64,000 bases of DNA from Desulfobacca sp. (GTDB lineage Bacteria > Desulfobacterota > Desulfobaccia > Desulfobaccales > Desulfobaccaceae). The position numbers and the translations under genes are program-made. Below, piece by piece: positions 52,940-60,765 of the stretch (position 1 is the stretch's first letter; each line of letters begins with the position of its first letter). The DNA is taken from the NCBI GenBank assembly GCA_020725545.1, contig DYEV01000008.1, forward strand, positions 124,001-188,000, read 5' to 3'. Under the pieces are notes generated by a model. That model was not told the DNA's origin. It saw nothing but the letters and a program-made list of their open reading frames with translations, and made no database searches.

Positions 52940-54286
52940 ATGTTCAATGAATACCTGCAAAATATCATCATTGTGGTCGTTTTTAGTGCGGTTATTGTGG
53001 CCATCGCCTTTGATGTCGTTGATATGCTCCTGGCCGCCCTGTTGGGCGTCAGCTTCCTCACCATCCTGGGCATTTTCAATCAGCATGACATCCTGAATGT
53101 GACCCGCAGCGCTGGCGGTCCCATAGCCCTGCTGTTCGGCGGTATGGTGGTGGCCCGGGTGTTGGTGCCCACGGGCATCTTCGACTACATAGGCTCCCGC
53201 TATGTCTTGTTCACCCGGGGCAGCGGCAAACGATTCCTCCTGAGCCTTTTTCTCTTGGTGGGCCCCCTCTGTGCCATTCTGCCCAACGCCACTACCGTCA
53301 TCCTGTTGGCCCCCATCATCATCCGGGTGGCCCAGGCCCTGAAGATTAACTTTATCGGCCCCATGATTATTACGGCCATTATCAGCAATTCAGCCGGCCT
53401 GCTGACGCTGGTGGGCGATCCGGCCACCTTCCTGGTGGGCAGCGCCATCGGCATGACCTTTGTGGGATATCTGCAAAAAGTCAGTTTGGGGGGCCTTCTT
53501 TCGGTCCTGGTTTTGGTCCCCCTCATGCCCATCTTGATGCGGGACATCTGGCAGACCGAACAGCCCCTCCGGCCTGACCTCAAGCCCGAGCCCCTGACCA
53601 AGCCCTATTTGTGCTTTTTTGCCCTCCTGATTCTGCTCATCATGGTCTTTTTATTCATCGCCGGCGAGATGCTGCCTTCCCCCATCGTCCCCCCGGCCGT
53701 GGCCATTATTGCCGCCACGTTGGCCCTGCTGCTGGTCTATGGGGCCAAGGTGGACCATATCACCGATGTCCTGAAAGATGTGGATTGGCGCACCCTGTTG
53801 TTTCTCATTGCCCTCTTCTGTCTGGTGGAGGCCTTTGCCAAGACCGGACTATTGCAAGGGCTGTCGGGCTTACTCTATGACTGGTTTGGCACCAGCCTGC
53901 TGCCCATCAGTCTTTTCATCCTGGCCTTTGTGGGTGTAAGTTCCAGTGTCCTGGCCAATATCCCGGTGGTGGCCATCATGCTCCTCATGGTCAAGGGGTA
54001 TCTGGTCACGGCCCACTTTGTCCCCGAGACTGGTTTGGCCGCCAACTTTCTGGATTGGCCCATGACCACCCTGCCGGTCTTTATTGCCATGATGTTCGCC
54101 GGCACCTTGGGCGGTAACGCCACCCTCATCGGCGCCTCCGCCAACGTGGTGGCTGCGGGCATTTGCGCGGGCCAGGGCCAGCCCATTTCCTTCATGACCT
54201 TTCTAAAGTATGGTGCCCCCCTGATGATCTGCCAGCTGCTGGTCTCGGCCCTATATGTGGCGGGGTTTTTCTATTTCCTGAGCTAA
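52940..54286 (+). CDS. ArsB/NhaD-SLC13-superfamily (IT) membrane transporter
   Basis: 448 residues with about 11-12 membrane segments. The duplicated motif pattern of the ion-transporter superfamily is seen: PNATTVILLAPIIIRVAQAL with NSAGLLTLVGDPATFLVG in the first half and NIPVVAIMLLM with GGNATLIGASANVVAAGI in the second. This resembles ArsB/NhaD/P-protein members, which exchange Na+/H+ or move anions such as dicarboxylates. The substrate is not clear. It follows the solute-binding protein on the same strand with a 64-base gap, but that pairing is not a known transporter type. Confidence 0.82.
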   Translation: MFNEYLQNIIIVVVFSAVIVAIAFDVVDMLLAALLGVSFLTILGIFNQHDILNVTRSAGGPIALLFGGMVVARVLVPTGIFDYIGSRYVLFTRGSGKRFLLSLFLLVGPLCAILPNATTVILLAPIIIRVAQALKINFIGPMIITAIISNSAGLLTLVGDPATFLVGSAIGMTFVGYLQKVSLGGLLSVLVLVPLMPILMRDIWQTEQPLRPDLKPEPLTKPYLCFFALLILLIMVFLFIAGEMLPSPIVPPAVAIIAATLALLLVYGAKVDHITDVLKDVDWRTLLFLIALFCLVEAFAKTGLLQGLSGLLYDWFGTSLLPISLFILAFVGVSSSVLANIPVVAIMLLMVKGYLVTAHFVPETGLAANFLDWPMTTLPVFIAMMFAGTLGGNATLIGASANVVAAGICAGQGQPISFMTFLKYGAPLMICQLLVSALYVAGFFYFLS

Positions 54287-54324
54287 TGACCATAAAAATG
54301 GCCAGTCCAGCAAAAAGGCGGCTC

Positions 54325-54435
54325 ATACCAAGGAGCTTGCAAATGGCAACGGTCATTTTTTTCCCTCTCCACCCGCTTGCGGGGGGCGAGGGGCAGGGTG
54401 AGGGGGAAAATAGGCGGTTGTTTGCAAACTGGTAT
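54325..54435. repeat. long inverted-repeat element (MITE-like)
   Basis: About 111 bases. The ends ataccaaggagcttgcaaa and tttgcaaactggtat are inverted copies (the left has four extra bases), and an inner pair of ccctctccaccc / gggtgaggggga also matches inversely. It has no ORF. It lies in the 395-base gap between convergent genes; the inner CCCTC/GAGGG motif is common in proteobacterial intergenic repeats. Confidence 0.6.
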
Positions 54436-54521
54436 CAGAGCCGCTCTTGGTTTTTCCCGGGAGGCTGCGCTTCCCTCCCCGGGAAACCCTGAAAATTCAC
54501 TGCGGCCGCCAGGCTCAGGCT

Positions 54522-54546
54522 TGGGCGGGCACGGCGGCCCGCCCCA
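54522..54546. repeat. GC-rich palindrome repeat (copy 4)
   Basis: Identical over 25 bases to copy 2 at 28864-28888. It lies between the transporter and molybdoenzyme genes, which converge here, so it could act as a hairpin stop for both. The CCACT tail is missing in this copy. Confidence 0.8.
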
Positions 54547-54681
54547 CGAAAAAGAACCCTCCTACTTTAAGAGAATCTTTCCAATACATATCTCCAACCG
54601 GCAACCGGCAATGCATGTTTTCAAAGGTTGCCTGCAAGTAGGTAGCTTCCCGACATTTTCAGAGCAGCAACCGTTTCCTCT

Positions 54682-56736
54682 TCAGATCTCCAGGTAGCAC
54701 ATAAAACTCCGGCTGGAGGGGGTGCCCGTCACCGGATCCCGGCGGTCATCGTCCGTGAGGTTGTTGACGTTCATCTCCGGATCCACTTCGCCCCAGCCCC
54801 AGGCTAGGCGCACGACGCCCCGAGGTACCGCCGAGGTCAGCCGGGCCCGCAAGCGCACCCGGCCCCGGGGGGTGGTAATGGTCAGCATCCGGCCGGGAAC
54901 GATGCCCCGCTGCGCCGCTTCCTCGGGATGGAGATCCGCGGTGGGTTCCGGGTCGCCCCGGCGCAGGGCCGGGATGTGGAAAAACTGGGTATGGGTGAAG
55001 CGATTCACCCGGGCGCCGCTGATGCCGATGAGGGCGTCAGGGCCGGCCGTTTCGGTAAAACTGATGGGGTCTGCCGTGCTGCCGTCCTGAAAAGGCACCG
55101 CCGGTTGGCCGGCCGCAGCCAGGCGTGCGGAAGCCAGCTCCACTTTTCCTGACGGCGTGGCAAAACCCTGGGCCCGATATTTCTCAAACTTGAGAGGCGT
55201 GGCCCGCAGACCTCCCGGATTGGCCCGCAATTGCGCCACGGTCAGTCCGGACGGCTCCAACTGGTAGTCAATGGCCTCTTCCACTGTCTGCCAGGGGAAA
55301 TAGTCGGCCAGTCCCAGACGGCGCCCCAGTGCAAACGTAATCCACCAATCCGGCCGGCTCTCGCCCAACGGCGGGAGCACCTCGTTGGCCAGGATCACCG
55401 GGCTGTTGCGCAGATAGGCCCGGTTGAGCTGCGTCTTCTCGAAGCAGCTGCAGGCCGGCAGGAGCACATCCGCATACCGAGTGGTCTGGTTCTGGAACAG
55501 GTCGATCATCACCAAAAATTCCAGCTTCTCAAAAGCCCGCCGGGCCCGATTGGCATCGGCCATGGTTATGACCGGATTGCCGGACTGGACCACCACCATG
55601 CGGATGGGATAGGGTTTTTCGTCCAGGATGGCGTCCACCAACGCCGATTGCACGTGCAGACCCCAGTTATGGTGAAAGGTGTTAAATAAAGGGTGGGCGG
55701 CGGTAACAGGAGGAATATCCTGCGGACAGTGGTCCTTGGCTTGCAAATCGTTGACCGGCACCGGCTGCAGGATAAAATCACCGCCGCCTTTGTCCAGATT
55801 GCCGGTTAAAGCCCGGAGCAGGCAGACCGCCCGAGTGGTCTGAAAGACCTGCAGGTGCATGTCCAGGCCGTTGCCGTCGATGATACAGGCGGGTTTGCTG
55901 GCGGCATAGAGCCGGGCTGCTTCCCGAATAGCCTCCGGGGCCAGCCAGATTCTCGGTCCCACCTCTGCCACCGGATACTTGGCCGCGGCCGCCTTGAGCT
56001 CCTCAAACCCGATACAATAATTCTGCACAAAATCGGCGTCATACCAGCCTTGGGAAATTATTTCATGGATCATGGCCATGGCCAGCTGGCCGTCGTGTCC
56101 CGGCTTGATCGGCAGCCAGATATCCGCCAGTTTGGCCAGATAGGTCTGCACCGGATCGATGACAATGAGTTTGGCGCCCTGCTCCTTGCCGGCCAGGATG
56201 GCCTCACAGGCCCCCGGCGCAGTGTGCCGGTCGTTCTTCCCCCAGACCACAATGCACCGGGAGTCTTTCGGCTGGGCCAGGGTTAGGGAACCATAGGTAT
56301 AGACATGGGCCATCTCCCGGGCCACGTGGCAGACCGAGCCGTTGCCGATGGTGTTGGGCGAGCCGAAGAGGTTCATGAGGCGGACGGCATAATCCCAGGG
56401 CGCGCCCCAGTCCGCGGCCATGCCCCGCAGCCAGGCTACGGTTTCGGCCCCGAAGCGCTCTTTATAAGACAGCATTTTCTCGGCCACCAGATCCAGGGCC
56501 GCCTCCCAGGAGACTTCCTGAAATTCCCCGGCGGGGTTACGGATCAAAGGTTTTAGGATCCGGTCCGGTGAGTAGACAATATCCGGCGCAGCCCGGAGCT
56601 TGGGGCAGATCAGGGTTTTTTCCGGCGGCAGCAAGGACTTGCGTTCGGCCCGGATGAATCTTTCCCCTTTCACCTCAGCGATAACCGGGCAACAGGCGGA
56701 ACAGAGGCGACAGACGGTATGGATCTGCTGAGTCAT
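54682..56736 (-). CDS. molybdopterin-dependent oxidoreductase catalytic subunit
   Basis: 684 residues of the DMSO reductase superfamily. The N-terminal [4Fe-4S] ligands are C9-x2-C12-x3-C16-x27-C44 (VCRLCSACCP..LICPK). C136 in GNGSVCH is at the place of the metal-ligating residue. A molydopterin-dinucleotide-binding domain is C-terminal (RVNRFTHTQFFHIPALRRGDPEPTADLHPEEAAQRG). No twin-arginine signal, so it is probably cytoplasmic. The substrate is unknown: formate, thiosulfate/polysulfide and acetylene-hydratase-like roles all occur in the family. No electron-transfer or membrane subunit is next to it. The track start at 56769 falls in a repeat; the ATG at 56736 is preferred. Confidence 0.85.
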   Translation of the reverse strand: MTQQIHTVCRLCSACCPVIAEVKGERFIRAERKSLLPPEKTLICPKLRAAPDIVYSPDRILKPLIRNPAGEFQEVSWEAALDLVAEKMLSYKERFGAETVAWLRGMAADWGAPWDYAVRLMNLFGSPNTIGNGSVCHVAREMAHVYTYGSLTLAQPKDSRCIVVWGKNDRHTAPGACEAILAGKEQGAKLIVIDPVQTYLAKLADIWLPIKPGHDGQLAMAMIHEIISQGWYDADFVQNYCIGFEELKAAAAKYPVAEVGPRIWLAPEAIREAARLYAASKPACIIDGNGLDMHLQVFQTTRAVCLLRALTGNLDKGGGDFILQPVPVNDLQAKDHCPQDIPPVTAAHPLFNTFHHNWGLHVQSALVDAILDEKPYPIRMVVVQSGNPVITMADANRARRAFEKLEFLVMIDLFQNQTTRYADVLLPACSCFEKTQLNRAYLRNSPVILANEVLPPLGESRPDWWITFALGRRLGLADYFPWQTVEEAIDYQLEPSGLTVAQLRANPGGLRATPLKFEKYRAQGFATPSGKVELASARLAAAGQPAVPFQDGSTADPISFTETAGPDALIGISGARVNRFTHTQFFHIPALRRGDPEPTADLHPEEAAQRGIVPGRMLTITTPRGRVRLRARLTSAVPRGVVRLAWGWGEVDPEMNVNNLTDDDRRDPVTGTPSSRSFMCYLEI

Positions 56737-56765
56737 AAGTATTTCACTCTTGGCAATGGATGGTA

Positions 56766-56813
56766 GCACAGGCTTCCAGCCTATGCTCTGAAAAACAGGC
56801 TGAAAGCCTGTGC
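56766..56813. repeat. inverted repeat between molybdoenzyme and methyltransferase genes
   Basis: Two 17-base arms, GCACAGGCTTCCAGCCT and AGGCTGAAAGCCTGTGC, pair at 16 of 17 positions with a 14-base loop. It lies in the 107-base gap between the two minus-strand genes. A similar half, ggctggaagcctgt, appears near 63917. It may stop or attenuate transcription, or be a dispersed repeat. Confidence 0.75.
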
Positions 56814-56843
56814 CACGGATTTCATAATTGACAACTTTTAAAG

Positions 56844-57779
56844 CTAGCGGCTGGCTTTGATGAAGCAGCTGCGGATCATTTCATAGTGGTTGCAGTGGGT
56901 GCGGATTTTCCACCAGATGGGGCCATGGGACTCAACCTGCCAGCAGGGATCGAGGCAGCCTTTTCTGCCTTCCAGGAGGTCGATGATATTCGTTTGGGCC
57001 CGCCCGGCGAACGGTCCGGCCTCGGAACCCCCCAGCCATTCCGTTGCCGACGCGACATCAGTGGACCAGGAAAAGGGGTCGGAAAAGAGGAATTGGGCGC
57101 CCCGGGGTTTGGCCAACCGGTTGATTTCACTCAAGTGCTGCAAGGGTTTGGGAAGTTTGTCCACCATATTCAGGGAGGCCAGGCCGGCAAAAGTCCCGGA
57201 CCGGAAGGGCAAGGCTTGGGCATCGGCGACGATGAAATCCAGGTTAAAGGTGGGCCAGTCTGGGGGGAGTTCCAAGGTAACATGGCGTTGCAACATCCCC
57301 TCTTCGGGGAGGGCCAGGTCCAGGCGCCGCTTAGACATTAATTCCCGGGCCGTGCGGATAAAGGCCACCGAGTTGTCAAGGCCAACCACCAAGTCGAATT
57401 TTTTCGCCATTTCAAAGGCAAAACGCCCCACGGCACAGCCACCGTCCAGGCAGTTCCCCGGGCTGGGCCGCATCAACCCGGCCCACCGCTGGTACGCATC
57501 GGTAGCCATCTCCTCGCCCAGGAGATCGCTGTAATGGCTCCAGAGATAGGAAGCGACGACCGCCGGCATTTCATAACGATTGGTGGCTTGCGGAATCTTC
57601 CCCTGGGGAGCCAAAAAAGCGACCCCCTCCTCAATGGCGTATACCTTTTGGCATTGGGGGCAGGATAAGGAACCGGTAATAATATCACCCTGCCGGGAAT
57701 CCTGGATGGAGGCCTGGAGCGGATATTCCCCAGGCAGACAGTGCGGACAGATGAGTAAGTCAAGAAAGGCTTGTTTCAT
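56844..57779 (-). CDS. SAM-dependent methyltransferase with Trm112-like zinc-binding N-terminus
   Basis: 311 residues. The N-terminal ~60 residues resemble Trm112/YcaR (C11-x2-C14 and C40-x2-C43, LICPHC and SCPQC), a zinc ribbon fused to a class I methyltransferase with LDGGCAVGRFAFEMAK and the DNS motif for SAM binding. Such fusions occur in bacterial methyltransferases of unknown target. It lies downstream of the molybdoenzyme gene on the same strand with a stem-loop between them, so a shared regulon is possible but unproved. Confidence 0.83.
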   Translation of the reverse strand: MKQAFLDLLICPHCLPGEYPLQASIQDSRQGDIITGSLSCPQCQKVYAIEEGVAFLAPQGKIPQATNRYEMPAVVASYLWSHYSDLLGEEMATDAYQRWAGLMRPSPGNCLDGGCAVGRFAFEMAKKFDLVVGLDNSVAFIRTARELMSKRRLDLALPEEGMLQRHVTLELPPDWPTFNLDFIVADAQALPFRSGTFAGLASLNMVDKLPKPLQHLSEINRLAKPRGAQFLFSDPFSWSTDVASATEWLGGSEAGPFAGRAQTNIIDLLEGRKGCLDPCWQVESHGPIWWKIRTHCNHYEMIRSCFIKASR

Positions 57780-57980
57780 GATTCCCTCGAGCAGATCATC
57801 ACGCCTGGTTTAGTCCAAAAAACGAGATTAGCGGCAGCCGCAAAGGGCTCGTCCGGCCAAAAAATGCCGACTCTACGATAATCAGCCGAGGGCGATTGGG
57901 CCAGACTCCCAGTCGCAATCCTTTTTACCTGGTTCCAGGCCGGGTGCTTCCCTTTGGTTAACCCAAGTCAGCTCAGCTAA

Positions 57981-58102
57981 AAGCTGTAGCCAAACCTTAG
58001 GGCCGATTGAGTCATTTGGGGTTTATGGAATAATCTCATCTTGCTGACTAGAGAGGACCCTGCACTTTGTCTGGGATGACAGAAAAGAAAAAGATTTTCC
58101 CA
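57981..58102 (+). repeat. decayed MITE-like element, copy D
   Basis: Starts aagctgtagccaaacctt and ends gatgacagaaaagaaaaagatttt, matching the two ends of copies B and C with many substitutions; the middle is poorly kept. It lies in the 515-base divergent gap 57780-58294, which otherwise shows AT-rich stretches that could be promoters but no gene. Confidence 0.55.
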
Positions 58103-58294
58103 CGATCGCTGATAGAAGAATAGCTATTTTTTAATAACCCGCCTGGGATTTGTCAAGGGCGGGCCGGCCGTCCTGTCTCTGGAGCTGCCTTGCCAACATT
58201 CCGATCAGATCTTAATTTAAACATCTATTACGGCCCCGACCAGGTTCTCTCATTCTCCAGACAAGCATCCCTTTATCAGGTTGAGGAAATACCC

Positions 58295-58921
58295 ATGCAG
58301 AGAGATTTACAGACCAGGGCGCTGTGGCTCTCCTATGCCACCGTGGCCTATAATATTATTGAGGGTGTGGTGGCGCTTCTAGCGGGTTGGCTGACCGGCA
58401 GCATCGCCCTGGTGGGTTTCGGCTTGGATAGTGCGGTCGAATCCCTTTCTGGAGGGGTGATGATCTGGCGCTTCCGGCACCGTCATGAACTGACCCCGGC
58501 ACAGGAGGCACAGTTAGAAAAAAGGGCCACCCGTCTGGTGGGTTACACGTTTTTCATTCTGGCCGCCTATGTCTTCTACGAATCGGCGGAAAAACTTTTC
58601 TGGCAGGAAGCCCCGGCCCCCTCTCTGCTGGGGATTATTATCGCCACCCTGTCGCTGCTCATCATGCCAGGGCTGTTTTATCTCAAGTATCAAACCGGCC
58701 AGGCCCTGGGAAGCATGAGCCTCAAAGCCGATGCCAAACAGACCTTGGCCTGTGCCTTCCTCTCCTTGGCCCTGCTGGTGGGGCTAGGTTTAAATTATTT
58801 TTTTGGCATCTGGCAGGCCGACCCCCTGATCGGCCTCATCATTGCAATGGTCCTGTGTCGAGAAGGCTACGAAGCCCTGCAAAAAGAAAAGCTCTGCACT
58901 TGCTGCCGTCTACCCGAGTAA
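58295..58921 (+). CDS. short cation diffusion facilitator-like membrane protein
   Basis: 208 residues with about six membrane helices. The region YNIIEGVVALLAGWLTGSIALVGFGLDSAVESLSGGVMIWRFRHR matches the start of CDF exporters, and SLKADAKQTLACAFLSLALLVG the fifth helix. CDF proteins export Zn2+ or other divalent metals. The C-terminal cytoplasmic domain is missing, and the protein ends in LCTCCRLPE, a cysteine-rich tip. The track start at 58190 is too early; the ATG at 58295 has GAGG eight bases upstream. Function as a transporter is plausible, metal unknown. Confidence 0.75.
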   Translation: MQRDLQTRALWLSYATVAYNIIEGVVALLAGWLTGSIALVGFGLDSAVESLSGGVMIWRFRHRHELTPAQEAQLEKRATRLVGYTFFILAAYVFYESAEKLFWQEAPAPSLLGIIIATLSLLIMPGLFYLKYQTGQALGSMSLKADAKQTLACAFLSLALLVGLGLNYFFGIWQADPLIGLIIAMVLCREGYEALQKEKLCTCCRLPE

Positions 58922-59000
58922 TTATTGGGTCCCGGTTCTTCTCTTGCGAGCTCTGACGACGGCCAGCCATATTAGCGCCCCCGTCTCAGCTTGGCCCAAA

Positions 59001-59876
59001 TTATCCCGTCGCCAGATCCGCCGCCAACTGCCGCTGCAAGCGAACAAACGCTTGTTTTTTGGGCAAATAGGCGAAAAGCCGCTCCAGATAGCCCCGTTCC
59101 TGGACGATCTCCCGACTGCGGCGGAAATTGAGATGATAAAGCCAACTGCACAGCAGCAACTTAAAGTCATTGACCCAGACCATATCCTGGTAGTTGACCA
59201 TCTGACGCTGCTGCACCGCGGCCAGGATGGCCGGGGTATAATTGTCTGGATGGACTTTCAAACCCAGGTTGACGACCTTGTTGGGCGGGGCCTCAGGGGC
59301 GAAGTGGGTCAGCATGACCGCGAAGATATCCAGCTTATCGGCGTCCCGGACGATGCCGGTCAGAGACCGGGCCACGGGCGCCAGGCCCATTGGCAAGACC
59401 CGGCGGTTGTGCAGGCCGACCGCAGCCAGGACCAGCTTCTGGGCAGCAGCCGGCAAGGCGGCCAGAACCCGGTGTTTTTTGAGGGTGAGAACGCCTTGCA
59501 AACCGTGGTTGACGGATTTTTGATCATGAAAGGTATGATACCGGGCATATTGCGGGAAGCGGCCGATATCATGGAAAAGGGCGGCCAAATGCGCCAGGGC
59601 CGTCAGCTCCGGCGGCAGCGCCAAAGCCGCGGTAAGGCGCTGGGCCAGCTCCAGGACCCGCAGGGAATGATCGATCTTGAGTTGCACATTGCCCACATCG
59701 AAGGCAGAGCCTTGGAGAAATCCGGCGGTGAACTGCCGGAACCACTCTTCATACTGTTCAAATCGATAACCCTGGGGCAGTTGCCAGTCCGGCGTCGGCC
59801 AAAAGGGTGAGTCATTGCTGTCTCTGGCAGCGGTGGCCCCGGTAGCCACTGTTATTCCCTGTGGTTGAAAGTGCAT
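59001..59876 (-). CDS. HD-domain phosphohydrolase-like protein
   Basis: 291 residues. The HD metal site is in HLAALFHDIGRFPQYARYHTFHD, with a preceding HSLRVLELAQ histidine and DADKLDIFAVML later, completing the H...HD...D pattern. HD proteins hydrolyse phosphate bonds in nucleotides or second messengers. It is a short single-domain version with no sensor. A strong AGGAGG lies upstream of the ATG. It follows the YedF-type gene on the same strand with a 40-base gap, so cotranscription is likely. Confidence 0.82.
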   Translation of the reverse strand: MHFQPQGITVATGATAARDSNDSPFWPTPDWQLPQGYRFEQYEEWFRQFTAGFLQGSAFDVGNVQLKIDHSLRVLELAQRLTAALALPPELTALAHLAALFHDIGRFPQYARYHTFHDQKSVNHGLQGVLTLKKHRVLAALPAAAQKLVLAAVGLHNRRVLPMGLAPVARSLTGIVRDADKLDIFAVMLTHFAPEAPPNKVVNLGLKVHPDNYTPAILAAVQQRQMVNYQDMVWVNDFKLLLCSWLYHLNFRRSREIVQERGYLERLFAYLPKKQAFVRLQRQLAADLATG

Positions 59877-59916
59877 TCCCGGTTTATTCCTCCTAACAGT
59901 AATGATGCAGGGAAAC

Positions 59917-60534
59917 TTAGGTCAAGGCAATGACTTTGTCGGCCAACTGCATGTGGCTGACGATGTCAAGCATATTGGTGGTTTCGCCCACCTGCTTCTG
60001 TTCCAGCAGGTGGAAATGATTTAGGCAGGTGCCGCAGACCAAGACCTGGACGCCGGCCGCGGCCAGTTCCTGGACGATAGGCAGGACTTCGGAACCGGTG
60101 CAGGCCAGCTTCACCCCGGCATTGAGAAAGACCAAGGTCCAGAGGCTCGGACCCATTTCCTTCAAGGTGCCGATGAAATTGACCATGAGCCGGCCGCCCA
60201 GAAAATCATCGCCCTTTCCTAAGCGGTCAGTGCCCACCATCACCATGATCTTGGCGTCGGCCGCAGCCGGCGCCGTGGCCACCGGAGCTGCCGCCGGTTT
60301 GCTCATCCCGGCTCTCCGGTCGCCCACCACCGCCAGAGCGCCTGCCGTTTCCTCCTCCCAGACGGTATAGCCGGCCCGGCTGAGGAAGCGGCTGACATTT
60401 TCCTTGGCCGCTTCATTGTCCACCAACATGACCAGCCGGTCCACCTGCTCCTGCTCCACTGTCTCCTTGGCCCGCAACACCGGCGCCGGACAGGCCAAGC
60501 CCCGGCAGTCAATAACGTATTCCGGTTTTTTCAT
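59917..60534 (-). CDS. yedF: YedF-type protein: TusA-like sulfurtransferase domain plus DsrE-like domain
   Basis: 205 residues. The N-terminal TusA domain contains the motif C15-P-A-P (RGLACPAPV), which carries sulfur or selenium as persulfide; an Ala-rich linker leads to a DsrE-like domain (VMVGTDRLGKGDDFLGGRLMVNFI) with cysteines in LVCGTCLNHF. This fusion is described as linked to selenium metabolism in some anaerobes. No selD, selA or selB gene is in the window. It is minus strand, upstream of the HD-domain gene, and divergent from purB. Confidence 0.86.
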   Translation of the reverse strand: MKKPEYVIDCRGLACPAPVLRAKETVEQEQVDRLVMLVDNEAAKENVSRFLSRAGYTVWEEETAGALAVVGDRRAGMSKPAAAPVATAPAAADAKIMVMVGTDRLGKGDDFLGGRLMVNFIGTLKEMGPSLWTLVFLNAGVKLACTGSEVLPIVQELAAAGVQVLVCGTCLNHFHLLEQKQVGETTNMLDIVSHMQLADKVIALT

Positions 60535-60765
60535 TACTTAGTCAACCCCTGGCAATAGTTTGCGATGTTTCCTTTGCCCACATAGCTTTAATCTATCGTT
60601 AAACTATAATCCCACCGATCTCTGGTGACAAGTCCCGGCCAGAATTTCCAACCGTCAGCCAGCGGCTAAAATCCCTTTGCGAAGCAGAGTTGTTTCTGAT
60701 AAGAAGGAATCTGGACGAGTCAACGGCCCGCCCTAATAATACCCCAAAACCCATGAGGTTACGCC

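Noticed and set aside
59917-60534. Selenocysteine system suggested by YedF
   Set aside because: No sel genes and no in-frame TGA at a recognisable redox site were seen; YedF alone does not show selenoprotein synthesis.
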